From Brevundimonas subvibrioides (GTDB lineage Bacteria > Pseudomonadota > Alphaproteobacteria > Caulobacterales > Caulobacteraceae), in the NCBI RefSeq assembly GCF_002280785.1, contig NZ_NCEQ01000007.1, forward strand, positions 372,001-436,000: 64,000 nucleotides of DNA. The letters are read 5' to 3'. Positions 56,254-64,000 of the stretch are shown in pieces (positions within the stretch are counted from its first letter, which is position 1; each line of letters begins with the position of its first letter). The notes beneath the pieces were generated by a model that had not been told where the DNA came from, ran no database searches, and worked only from the letters and a program-made list of their open reading frames with translations. The position numbers were made by a program, and so were the translations under genes.

Positions 56254-57288
56254 ATGGCGAGAGCCGCCCAGAAGACCACGGATTCCAAGGGGTCCGCCAA
56301 GATTCCAAACACGCCGGCGGCGTCCAAAGAGGACCTGCTCAGGTACTATCGCGAGATGGTCCTGATCCGCCGCTTCGAGGAGCGGGCGGGCCAGCTGTAC
56401 GGCATGGGTCTGATCGGCGGATTCTGCCACCTCTACATCGGCCAGGAGGCCGTGGCTGTCGGCGTTCAGGAGAGCGTCAGGCAGGGCCACGACAAGATCA
56501 TCACCGGCTATCGCGACCACGGCCATATGCTGGCCGCCGGCATGGACCCGAAAGCGGTCATGGCCGAACTGACCGGTCGCTCGGGCGGGTCGTCCAAGGG
56601 CAAGGGCGGGTCGATGCACATGTTCGACGTCCCGACCGGCTTCTACGGCGGCCACGGCATCGTGGGCGCCCAGGTGGCGCTCGGCACCGGTCTGGCCTTC
56701 GCCGGCAAATACCGGGGCGATGACTCGGTCGCCTTCATCTATTTCGGCGACGGCGCCTCGAACCAGGGTCAGGTCTACGAGAGCTTCAACATGGCCCAGC
56801 TGTGGAAGCTGCCGGCCATCTACATCATCGAGAACAACCAGTACGCCATGGGCACGAGCATCGAGCGCTCGTCCTCGACGACCGAGCTCTACATGCGCGG
56901 CTCCAGCTTCGGCATTCCGGGCGAACAGGTCGACGGCATGGATGTGCTGGCGGTCAAGGATGCGGTCGAGCGCGCCGTGAAGCGCGCCCGGGAGGGCGGC
57001 GGTCCCTTCATCCTCGAAGTGAAGACCTATCGCTATCGCGGTCACTCGATGTCGGATCCGGCCAAATATCGGTCCAAGGACGAGGTCGACGAGGTCAAGA
57101 AGACCCGCGACCCGATTGACCACGTCAAGATGCTGCTCGAACAGGCCAAGGCCACCGAGGACGAGCTGAAAGCCATCGACGCCGAGATCAAACAGATCGT
57201 CGCCGAGGCAGTCCAGTTCGCTCAGGAAAGCCCTGAGCCCGATCCGTCCGAACTCTATACCGACGTCTATGTGGAGACCGCAGCGTGA
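56254..57288 (+). CDS. pdhA: Pyruvate dehydrogenase E1 component, alpha subunit
   Basis: A 344-residue thiamine-diphosphate-dependent E1-alpha. Seen: [68 protein letters not shown] ending at the ENN of the ThDP motif, [12 protein letters not shown] and [16 protein letters not shown] (phosphorylation-loop region of the eukaryotic homologue). ATG 56254 has GGGAG upstream; ATG 56230 is possible. Its stop overlaps the pdhB start (GTGA), so the E1 subunits are coupled. Confidence 0.96.
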   Translation: MARAAQKTTDSKGSAKIPNTPAASKEDLLRYYREMVLIRRFEERAGQLYGMGLIGGFCHLYIGQEAVAVGVQESVRQGHDKIITGYRDHGHMLAAGMDPKAVMAELTGRSGGSSKGKGGSMHMFDVPTGFYGGHGIVGAQVALGTGLAFAGKYRGDDSVAFIYFGDGASNQGQVYESFNMAQLWKLPAIYIIENNQYAMGTSIERSSSTTELYMRGSSFGIPGEQVDGMDVLAVKDAVERAVKRAREGGGPFILEVKTYRYRGHSMSDPAKYRSKDEVDEVKKTRDPIDHVKMLLEQAKATEDELKAIDAEIKQIVAEAVQFAQESPEPDPSELYTDVYVETAA

Positions 57289-58682
57289 CCGACATCCTGA
57301 TGCCGGCGCTGTCGCCCACGATGGAAGAGGGCAATCTGACCAAGTGGCACGTGAAGGCGGGCGACGTGGTCAAGGCCGGCGACGTGATCGCCGAGATCGA
57401 GACCGACAAGGCGACCATGGAGGTCGAGGCCGTCGATGAGGGCGAGATCGCCGAAATCCTCGTGGCCGAAGGCTCCGAGGGCGTGAAGGTGAATACCCCG
57501 ATCGCACGCATGGCCGGTGAGGCCGGCGCTGTGGCAAGTCCCCCCTCGAACCCTGCCTTGCAGGCTCCGGTCCCCCCTGAGGGGGGACAATCCGTGGCGC
57601 AATCTCCCCCCGCCGGGGGGAGTACCGGCGAAGCCGGGGAGGGGGGCAAGTCCGCCGCCCCCAAGGTCGAACTGCGCGATCCGGAAATCCCGGCCGACGC
57701 CAAAATGATCAAGACGACCGTGCGCGACGCCCTGCGCGACGCCATGGCCGAGGAGATGCGGCGTGACGAGGCCGTCTTCCTGATCGGCGAGGAAGTCGCC
57801 CAGTACCAGGGCGCCTACAAGGTCAGCCGTGAGCTGCTGCAGGAGTTCGGCGACCGCCGCGTGGTCGACACCCCGATCACCGAGCATGGCTTTGCTGGTC
57901 TCGGCGTCGGCGCCGCGATGGCGGGTCTGAAGCCGATCGTGGAGTTCATGACCTTCAACTTCGCCATGCAGGCGATCGACCACATCATCAACTCGGCCGC
58001 CAAGACCCTGTATATGTCGGGCGGTCAGATCCGTGCCCCCATCGTCTTCCGCGGCCCGAACGGCGCCGCCAGCCGCGTCGGCGCCCAGCACAGCCAGGAC
58101 TATTCGGCCTGGTACGCCCAGGTGCCTGGCCTGAAGGTCGTCGCTCCGTATGATGCCGCTGACGCCAAGGGCCTGCTGAAATCGGCCATCCGCGACCCGA
58201 ACCCGGTCGTCTTCCTCGAGCACGAGATGATGTACGGGATCGAGTTCGACGTGCCCGACGTCGAGGACTGGCTGGTCCCGATCGGCAAGGCCAAGGTCCG
58301 CCGCGAAGGCACGGACGTGACCATCACGGCCCATGCCCGCATGGTCGGCTTCGCCCTGCAGGCCGCCGAGCAGCTGGAGGCCGAGGGCATCTCCTGCGAG
58401 GTCGTCGACCTGCGCACCCTGCGTCCGCTCGACCACGAGACCATCGTCGCCAGCGTGAAGAAGACCAGCCGCCTGGTCTCGGCCGAGGAAGGCTGGGGTC
58501 CGATGGGCGTCGGCGCCGAGGTCGTGGCCCGGGTGATCGAACACGCCTTCGACTATCTGGACGCGCCGCCGATGCGCGTGCACCAGGAAGACGTGCCGCT
58601 GCCCTATGCCGCCAACCTGGAGGTCCTGTCGCTGCCCGGCGTCGACAAGATCGTCGCGGCCGTCAAGGCGGTGATGGCGTGA
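57285..58682 (+). CDS. pdhB: Pyruvate dehydrogenase E1 beta subunit with N-terminal lipoyl domain
   Basis: A 465-residue E1-beta. The lipoyl domain (about 1-78) carries the lipoylated lysine in [17 protein letters not shown]; this extra domain is known in alphaproteobacterial PdhB. A linker (about 80-140) follows, part of which (about 84-122, [18 protein letters not shown] then [18 protein letters not shown]) is translated from a palindromic repeat. The E1-beta core has [31 protein letters not shown] [20 protein letters not shown] and [20 protein letters not shown]. Start GTG overlaps pdhA, end overlaps the DUF5076 gene. Confidence 0.96.
   Translation: MTDILMPALSPTMEEGNLTKWHVKAGDVVKAGDVIAEIETDKATMEVEAVDEGEIAEILVAEGSEGVKVNTPIARMAGEAGAVASPPSNPALQAPVPPEGGQSVAQSPPAGGSTGEAGEGGKSAAPKVELRDPEIPADAKMIKTTVRDALRDAMAEEMRRDEAVFLIGEEVAQYQGAYKVSRELLQEFGDRRVVDTPITEHGFAGLGVGAAMAGLKPIVEFMTFNFAMQAIDHIINSAAKTLYMSGGQIRAPIVFRGPNGAASRVGAQHSQDYSAWYAQVPGLKVVAPYDAADAKGLLKSAIRDPNPVVFLEHEMMYGIEFDVPDVEDWLVPIGKAKVRREGTDVTITAHARMVGFALQAAEQLEAEGISCEVVDLRTLRPLDHETIVASVKKTSRLVSAEEGWGPMGVGAEVVARVIEHAFDYLDAPPMRVHQEDVPLPYAANLEVLSLPGVDKIVAAVKAVMA
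57540..57646. repeat. GC-rich palindromic element inside pdhB
   Basis: The outer arms CCCCCCTC (57540-57547) and GAGGGGGG (57639-57646) enclose two perfect hairpins: GTCCCCCC-TGA-GGGGGGAC (57570-57588) and CTCCCCCC-GCC-GGGGGGAG (57604-57622). The structure is that of an intergenic dispersed repeat but it is read in frame with no stop codon. Confidence 0.88.
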
Positions 58683-58987
58683 GCAACGAGCCGTCCGAGT
58701 TCCAGCTGACCGTCCCGGACAGCGTGGCCTCCGACCCCGATGCGGTCGAGATGCTGCGCTTCTGGTGGTCGCGCGGCGAACCCGTGATGGCGATCAAGCC
58801 GGCTTTCGAGGACCCCCGGGCCTATGGAAGCATCCTGGCCATCGCGGCCCGGAACGTCGCCCACGTCTATCATGCGGCCACGGGGCTGGATGAGGACGAG
58901 ACCTACCGCCAGGTGCTGGCCGGGCTGGAAGCCGCCCTGGGCGGCCCCGGCTATCAGACCATCGCCGAGACCAAGAGCGAAGCATGA
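58679..58987 (+). CDS. DUF5076 family protein in the pdh operon
   Basis: A 102-residue soluble protein. Seen: [40 protein letters not shown] and [20 protein letters not shown], which fit DUF5076 as I recall it. Its function is unknown. It starts at GTG overlapping the pdhB stop and ends overlapping the pdhC ATG, so it is made together with E1 and E2; a role in PDH assembly or regulation is a reasonable guess. Confidence 0.82.
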   Translation: MSNEPSEFQLTVPDSVASDPDAVEMLRFWWSRGEPVMAIKPAFEDPRAYGSILAIAARNVAHVYHAATGLDEDETYRQVLAGLEAALGGPGYQTIAETKSEA

Positions 58988-60273
58988 CCGACATCCTGAT
59001 GCCCGCCCTGTCGCCCACCATGGAAGAGGGCGTTCTGGCCAAATGGCACGTCAAGGTCGGCGATGTCGTCAAGGCCGGCGACGTGATCGCCGAGATCGAG
59101 ACTGACAAGGCCACGATGGAGGTCGAGGCCGTTGACGAGGGCACGATCACCGACATCCTGGTGGCCGAGGGCGCCGAGGGCGTGAAGGTCAACACGCCGA
59201 TCGCGCGCCTGGCCGAAGAGGGCGGTTCAGCCGCTCCCGCGCCGAAGGTCGCCGAACCGGCGAAGGCCGAGACTCCGAAGGCGGAAGCCGCCACGGCTCC
59301 TGCCGAGACCCCCAAGGCCGCTGCGCCGACTCCCGCCGCCGCAGCCCCTGCCGCTAAGTCCGGTGAACGCGTCTTCGCCTCGCCCCTGGCCCGACGTCTG
59401 GCGAAGGACGCCGGTCTCGACATCGCGACGCTGAAGGGCTCCGGTCCGCATGGCCGTATCGTCAGGTCCGACGTGGAGGCCGCAGGCAAGGGCGGCGCCC
59501 GCCCGGCCGCTGCGCCCGCGACCGCGACCTCGGGCATCGAAACCCGCAAGGTCCAGTCGCTGGCCGACATGGGCATTCCGGACGGCAGCTACGACCTGAT
59601 CCCGCTGGACGGGATGAAGAAGGCCGTCGCCCGCCGCATGGTCGGCGCGGTGCAGAACGTGCCGCACTTCCCGCTGTTCATCGACGTCGAGATCGACGCC
59701 CTGCTGGCGGCCCGCGCCACGATCAACGCCCTGCTCGAGAAGAGCGGCGTCAAAGTGTCGGTCAACGACTTCGTCATCAAGGCCGCCGCCATGGCCCTGA
59801 AGGCGGTGCCGGAAGCCAATGCGAGCTACAGCCCCGAAGGCATCGCCCTGCACCACAACGCCGACATAGCGATGGCGGTGGCGATCGATGGCGGCCTGAT
59901 CACCCCGATCATCTTCAAGGCCGAGACCAAGTCCCTGTCGCAGATCGCGGTCGAGTCGAAGGATCTGGCCAAACGGGCCCGTGAGAAGAAGCTCAAGCCC
60001 GAGGAATTCCAGGGCGGCACCTTCAGCGTCTCGAACCTCGGCATGTTCGGGATCAAGGCCTTCAGCTCGATCATCAACGAGCCCCAGGGCGCGATCATGA
60101 GCGTCGGGGCGGGCGAGCAGCGTCCGGTCGTGAAGAATGGCCAGCTGACCGTGGCGACCGTGATGACGGTCACCGTCACCTGCGATCACCGTGTCGTCGA
60201 CGGCGCAACCGGCGCCCGCTTCCTGCAGGCGTTCAAGCCGCTGATCGAAGACCCTGTGACGATGCTGGCCTAG
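58984..60273 (+). CDS. pdhC: Dihydrolipoamide acetyltransferase (PDH E2)
   Basis: A 429-residue E2. One lipoyl domain (about 1-78; lysine in [17 protein letters not shown]), an Ala/Pro-rich hinge (about 80-125), the E1/E3-binding domain ([34 protein letters not shown]) and the catalytic core ending [20 protein letters not shown] with the active-site His. The lipoyl domain is nearly identical to that of pdhB. It overlaps the DUF5076 gene (ATGA); gpx follows after four bases. Confidence 0.96.
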   Translation: MTDILMPALSPTMEEGVLAKWHVKVGDVVKAGDVIAEIETDKATMEVEAVDEGTITDILVAEGAEGVKVNTPIARLAEEGGSAAPAPKVAEPAKAETPKAEAATAPAETPKAAAPTPAAAAPAAKSGERVFASPLARRLAKDAGLDIATLKGSGPHGRIVRSDVEAAGKGGARPAAAPATATSGIETRKVQSLADMGIPDGSYDLIPLDGMKKAVARRMVGAVQNVPHFPLFIDVEIDALLAARATINALLEKSGVKVSVNDFVIKAAAMALKAVPEANASYSPEGIALHHNADIAMAVAIDGGLITPIIFKAETKSLSQIAVESKDLAKRAREKKLKPEEFQGGTFSVSNLGMFGIKAFSSIINEPQGAIMSVGAGEQRPVVKNGQLTVATVMTVTVTCDHRVVDGATGARFLQAFKPLIEDPVTMLA

Positions 60274-60277
60274 GGCG

Positions 60278-60760
<483 letters not shown>

Positions 60761-60762
60761 TC

Positions 60763-62169
60763 ATGGCCGTTGAATTCGATCTCATCGTCATTGGTTCGGG
60801 CCCCGGGGGCTATGTGGCCGCGATCCGCGCCAGCCAGCTGGGCCAGAAGGTCGCCATCGTCGAGCGCGAGAGCCTGGGCGGCATCTGCCTCAACTGGGGC
60901 TGTATCCCCACCAAGGCCCTGCTCAAGTCCGGTGAGAAGTTCGAGAGCCTGTCGCACCTGAAGGAGTACGGCCTGTCGGCATCGGGCGCGGCCTTCGACT
61001 TCGACGCCATCATCCAGCGCTCGCGCGGGGTCGCGGCGACGATGAGCAAGGGCATCACCTTCCTGATGAAGAAGAACAAGATCGAGGTCATCGAGGGTTC
61101 GGCGAAGCTGGAGAAGGGCGCGGCGGCGCCGAAGGTCGTCATCGACCTCAAGGCCGGCGGATCGCGCACGGTCGAGGCCAAGGCGGTCATGCTGGCCGTC
61201 GGCGCCCGCGCCAGGGCCATCCCGCAGATCGGCCTGGAAGCCGACGGCGACCGGATCTGGGCCTATCGCGAGGCTCTCGCGCCGAAGACCATGCCGGCCT
61301 CGATCATCGTCATCGGCTCGGGCGCCATCGGCATCGAATTCGGCAGCTTCTACAGGGCCCTGGGCGCTGAAGTTACCGTGGTGGAAGCGATCGACCGGAT
61401 CATGCCGGTCGAGGACGAGGAGGTCTCCAAGGCCGCCCAGAAGTCGTTCGAGAAGCGCGGCATCAAGTTCCGTCTCGGCTGCAAGGTCACGAAGGTGGCC
61501 AAGGCCGGGAAGGGGGTCCAGGTCGCCATCGAGACCGCCGGCAAGGCCGAGACCCTCGAGGCCGAGGTCTGTATCTCGGCGGTCGGCATCACCGCCAACA
61601 CGGACGGCATCGGTCTGGAGGCGCTGGGCGTCAACATGGACCGCGGCCACATCACCATCGACGGCCACTGCGCCACGAACGTGAAGGGGCTCTACGCGAT
61701 CGGCGACTGCGCCGGCGCGCCCTGGCTGGCGCACAAGGCGTCGCACGAAGGCATCCACGCCGCCGAATACATCGCCGGCTACAAGACGCCGAACGTCGTC
61801 TCGCCGATCGCCGGCTGCACCTATGCCCAGCCCCAGGTCGCCTCGGTCGGGATCACGGAACAGGGCGCCCGCGAGGCCAGGCGCGAGGTCAAGATCGGCC
61901 GCTTCCCGTTCCGGGTGAACGGCAAGGCCGTGGCCGCGGGCGAGGTGGACGGCTTCGTCAAGGTCATCTTCGATGCGAAGACCGGCGCCCTGATCGGCGC
62001 CCATATGATCGGCCACGAGGTCACCGAGATGATCCAGGGCTATGTCACCGCCATCACCATGGAAGCGACCGAGGAAGACATCCACGGCATCGTCTATCCG
62101 CATCCGACCATGTCGGAGGCCATGCACGAGGCGGCGCTGGACGCCTACGGGCGGACGATCCACCTGTAG
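60763..62169 (+). CDS. lpdA: Dihydrolipoyl dehydrogenase (E3)
   Basis: A 468-residue FAD disulfide oxidoreductase regenerating lipoamide for PDH and other 2-oxoacid complexes. Seen: LIVIGSGPGGYVAAIRASQL (FAD), GGICLNWGCIPTKALL (redox disulfide CxxxxC), IVIGSGAIGIEFGSFYRALG (NAD), GLYAIGDCAGAPWLAHKASH and the C-terminal HPTMSEAMHEAAL with catalytic His. Starts two bases after gpx. The DUF4279 gene begins directly at its stop (TAGATG). Confidence 0.96.
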   Translation: MAVEFDLIVIGSGPGGYVAAIRASQLGQKVAIVERESLGGICLNWGCIPTKALLKSGEKFESLSHLKEYGLSASGAAFDFDAIIQRSRGVAATMSKGITFLMKKNKIEVIEGSAKLEKGAAAPKVVIDLKAGGSRTVEAKAVMLAVGARARAIPQIGLEADGDRIWAYREALAPKTMPASIIVIGSGAIGIEFGSFYRALGAEVTVVEAIDRIMPVEDEEVSKAAQKSFEKRGIKFRLGCKVTKVAKAGKGVQVAIETAGKAETLEAEVCISAVGITANTDGIGLEALGVNMDRGHITIDGHCATNVKGLYAIGDCAGAPWLAHKASHEGIHAAEYIAGYKTPNVVSPIAGCTYAQPQVASVGITEQGAREARREVKIGRFPFRVNGKAVAAGEVDGFVKVIFDAKTGALIGAHMIGHEVTEMIQGYVTAITMEATEEDIHGIVYPHPTMSEAMHEAALDAYGRTIHL

Positions 62170-62577
62170 ATGGCCGGGATTGGCCGAACAGTTCTTACTC
62201 TCAGGTTCTTTGGAGAGGATCTGCATCCGGCCGAACTGACGAGACTTCTTGGCTCGGAGCCAACCAAGTCCGAACTGAAAGGCGACGTGCGGCCTAGCGG
62301 TCATGTCGCTAAGGCAGGTTCTTGGCGTCTATCCGTCGAGGACCGCGCGCCTGGCGATCTAGAATGTCAGATACGCAACCTGTTTGCTGGCCTGACGGCT
62401 GATGTAGGCACTTGGACAGCCCTAAGCTCACGGTATCGAGGCGACCTTTTCTGCGGCCTGTTCATGCAGCAGGGAAACGAGGGGTTGGACCTCGAACCGG
62501 AGACCTTGGCCATGATTGGAAATCGCGGCCTGAGACTGGCCGTCGATATCTACGACCCCGGTGACGATGAGCCTTAG
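62170..62577 (+). CDS. DUF4279 family protein
   Basis: A 135-residue protein of the DUF4279 type: TVLTLRFFGEDLHPAELTRL, PTKSELKGDVRPSGHVAKAG, SWRLSVEDR and GLFMQQGNEGLDLEPETLAM. Function unknown; related proteins occur singly in many bacteria and sometimes near toxin or defence genes. GC and codon bias are lower than in the pdh genes, suggesting later acquisition. ATG directly follows the lpdA stop. Convergent with the DUF3606 gene (four-base overlap). Confidence 0.83.
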   Translation: MAGIGRTVLTLRFFGEDLHPAELTRLLGSEPTKSELKGDVRPSGHVAKAGSWRLSVEDRAPGDLECQIRNLFAGLTADVGTWTALSSRYRGDLFCGLFMQQGNEGLDLEPETLAMIGNRGLRLAVDIYDPGDDEP

Positions 62578-62756
62578 CGCTTCTTCCCCAGTTCCGCCGC
62601 GATATCCTTGACCATGCGGCCGGCCTTGCGGTGGGCGGCGCTGATCTGGTCGCGGGTCACGCCCCAGCGCTTCATCCAGTATTCGACGGCCTGACGCTCG
62701 GAGAGGTCCAGACGGTCCTTGTCGATGAAGCCGCGTTTGTCCTTGAGACCGGCCAT
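62574..62756 (-). CDS. DUF3606 family small protein
   Basis: A 60-residue DUF3606 protein: KDRLDLSERQAVEYWMKRWG, then VTRDQISAAHRKAGRMVKDI. Small, basic, helical; function unknown. ATG 62756. Stop overlaps the DUF4279 stop region. Confidence 0.85.
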   Translation of the reverse strand: MAGLKDKRGFIDKDRLDLSERQAVEYWMKRWGVTRDQISAAHRKAGRMVKDIAAELGKKR

Positions 62757-62818
62757 GAGGGTGTTTCCTGTTTGCGCCTAAGATATATTATGCGAAATTG
62801 TATGGCTCAGAAGAGCCG

Positions 62819-63622
62819 TCAGATCGGCACGTTTGCGGTCCAGCCGTCGAATCCGACTTCGACATTGGCCGGAAGAAGCGCCGCCAAGGCATTGTAATCC
62901 AGATCGATGTGCAGATTGGTCAACACAGCGCGCTCGACGCCGCTGCGCGCGATCCATTCCAGGGTCCGATCGACGTGGCTGTGTGTCGGATGTGCCGTCC
63001 AGCGCAGCGCATCAACGATCCAGAGGCTGCATCCGGCCAGGGCCTCGAACGCCGCATCGTCCAGAGCATCCATGTCGCTTGAATACGCCACTGATCCCAC
63101 CCGGTAGCCGACCGACCGGATCGGCCCGTGTCCCTGATCGAAGGTCACTACCGGCACAGGGCCGCCAGCGCCGTCTACGGCCCAATGCGCGCCATGCTCC
63201 GGGATCTCGCTGAGGTCCAGGATCGCCGGATAACCCTCCATACTCTCGAAGATATAGGGGAAGCGCGGAACCAGTGCGTCGCGGGTCGCGACGTCCATCC
63301 AGGCCGGGATACGCTTGCGGCGACGGATGGCGAAGACGCGCAGATCATCGATCCCGTGGGTCTGGTCGGCGTGGTCGTGGGTGTACAGGACTGCATCCAC
63401 GGACTTCACACCGGCGCTCAGCATCTGCTCGCGCAGGTCTGGAGAGGTGTCGATCAGGACGGTCGTGTCGCCGACCGGGCCGCGCCGCCGGACCAGGGCT
63501 GAACAGCGGCTGCGCCGGTTCTTCGGCTCGGCGGGATCGCAGACGCCCCAGTCGCCGTCGCCGCGCGGCACGCCGCCGGACGAACCGCTGCCCAGAATGG
63601 TGATCTCGAGTTCACCGCTCAT
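62819..63622 (-). CDS. Metallo-beta-lactamase-fold hydrolase (PhnP-like)
   Basis: A 267-residue MBL-fold protein. It starts LEITILGSGSSGGVPRGDGD, has the metal motif VLYTHDHADQTHGIDDLRVF (HxHxDH), further His in HSHVDRTLEWIA and in LTNLHIDLDYNALA. Relatives are PhnP phosphodiesterases and other small nucleases; the substrate is not known. ATG 63622 overlaps the tatD stop by four bases, a frequent gene pair (tatD then MBL) in alphaproteobacteria as I recall it. Confidence 0.9.
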   Translation of the reverse strand: MSGELEITILGSGSSGGVPRGDGDWGVCDPAEPKNRRSRCSALVRRRGPVGDTTVLIDTSPDLREQMLSAGVKSVDAVLYTHDHADQTHGIDDLRVFAIRRRKRIPAWMDVATRDALVPRFPYIFESMEGYPAILDLSEIPEHGAHWAVDGAGGPVPVVTFDQGHGPIRSVGYRVGSVAYSSDMDALDDAAFEALAGCSLWIVDALRWTAHPTHSHVDRTLEWIARSGVERAVLTNLHIDLDYNALAALLPANVEVGFDGWTANVPI

Positions 63623-64000
63623 GGGCGGGGAATTCCGTCGAACAGGGTGAAGAAGGCGTCCGTCGTGCGCGCCTCCGCCTCCTCCCGGCTCCAGCCGCGG
63701 ATGTCGGCCAGGGCCTGCAGCACATGGCCGACATAGGCCGGCTCGTTGCGGCGGCCCCTGTGCGGCACGGGCGCCAGATAGGGGCAGTCGGTCTCGACGA
63801 TGATCCGGTCGGCCGGCATGGCGCGGATGACCTCGCGCACGGCCTCGGCCGCCTTGAAGGTGGCGATGCCGGAGACCGAGAACCAGGCACCCATTTCCGC
63901 TGCCTGTTCCGCAAGTTCTGCGCCGCTGGTGTAGCAATGCATGAGGAAGCGGAACGGCGCCTTCGCCTGACCTTCCCGCAGGATCGCGGCCATGTCGGCG
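63619..64000 (-). CDS. tatD: TatD family deoxyribonuclease, partial
   Basis: The C-terminal about 127 codons of a TatD metal-dependent DNase; the 5' part lies beyond the window. Seen: FRFLMHCYTSGAELAEQAAE (metal-binding His), GAWFSVSGIATFKAAEAV and RIIVETDCPYLAPVPHRGRR followed by NEP, the TatD signature with catalytic Asp. The 3' end overlaps the MBL gene start. Confidence 0.92.
   Translation of the reverse strand, partial: ADMAAILREGQAKAPFRFLMHCYTSGAELAEQAAEMGAWFSVSGIATFKAAEAVREVIRAMPADRIIVETDCPYLAPVPHRGRRNEPAYVGHVLQALADIRGWSREEAEARTTDAFFTLFDGIPRP

Noticed and set aside
57533..57653. GGCAAGTCC on both sides of the pdhB element as a target-site duplication
   Set aside because: The copies are 112 bases apart, not a multiple of three, so precise excision would not restore the frame, and the repeats partly belong to the element ends.

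Overview
The window is a GC-rich, densely packed stretch of an alphaproteobacterial chromosome, most likely from Caulobacteraceae and probably Brevundimonas or a close relative. That placement is inference from gene content: a PopA/PleD-like protein with a degenerate GGDEF domain, an E1-beta subunit of pyruvate dehydrogenase carrying its own lipoyl domain, the nifR3(dusB)-ntrY-ntrX-dat-hfq-hflX block, the recG/sdhE-mfd block, and bifunctional ispDF. No rRNA, complete insertion sequence, prophage or CRISPR array was seen.

Layout. 0-3 kb: 3' end of recJ, tRNA-Glu(TTC), a double cold-shock-domain protein, a DUF192 lipoprotein, tRNA-Pro(TGG), a complex I NDUFS4-like subunit and tRNA-Arg(TCT). 3-10.5 kb: cystathionine beta-lyase, an amino-acid binding lipoprotein, a dicarboxylate/amino-acid symporter, a mercaptopyruvate sulfurtransferase and two different photolyases. 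10.6-15.1 kb: kdsA-hldE-hldD plus a DUF3089 protein, for the Kdo/heptose inner core of LPS. 15.1-24.7 kb: recG against sdhE-mfd-GNAT, a PopA-like cell-cycle protein, YihY, TusA and CinA. 24.8-35.7 kb: a membrane protein fused to a spermidine-synthase-like domain, ispDF, then dusB-ntrY-ntrX-dat followed by hfq and hflX.

35.7-39.9 kb is the accessory part. It has an Abi_C-domain protein convergent with an unknown HEPN-like protein, then a serine hydrolase flanked by two about 90 percent identical copies of the start of an HTH-type gene, of which only one is complete. 39.9-53.4 kb: mazG, a GPH-family sugar transporter, an M15B carboxypeptidase, a DODA-type dioxygenase, an Aas-like acyl ligase, an orphan RND pump, lipA, a RatA/Coq10-like protein, an LhgO-like oxidase and GNAT genes, one of them a remnant. 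53.5-64 kb: rpmF, a lipoprotein, an enolase gene with an out-of-frame internal deletion, ftsB/divIC, pdhA-pdhB-DUF5076-pdhC-gpx-lpdA, and a metallo-beta-lactamase plus tatD pair.

The most unusual signal is repeat DNA that has become coding. A GC-rich palindromic element is translated in frame inside the PdhB linker (57540-57646). A second palindromic element supplies the C-terminus of the HTH protein (from about 39749). A heptamer repeat supplies the apparent N-terminus of HflX (34346-34398). The other priority is the enolase lesion at about 55575, which removes about 40 codons including catalytic residues and needs to be separated from an assembly error. I found no convincing wholly new multi-gene system; the Abi_C/HEPN-like pair is the nearest defence candidate.
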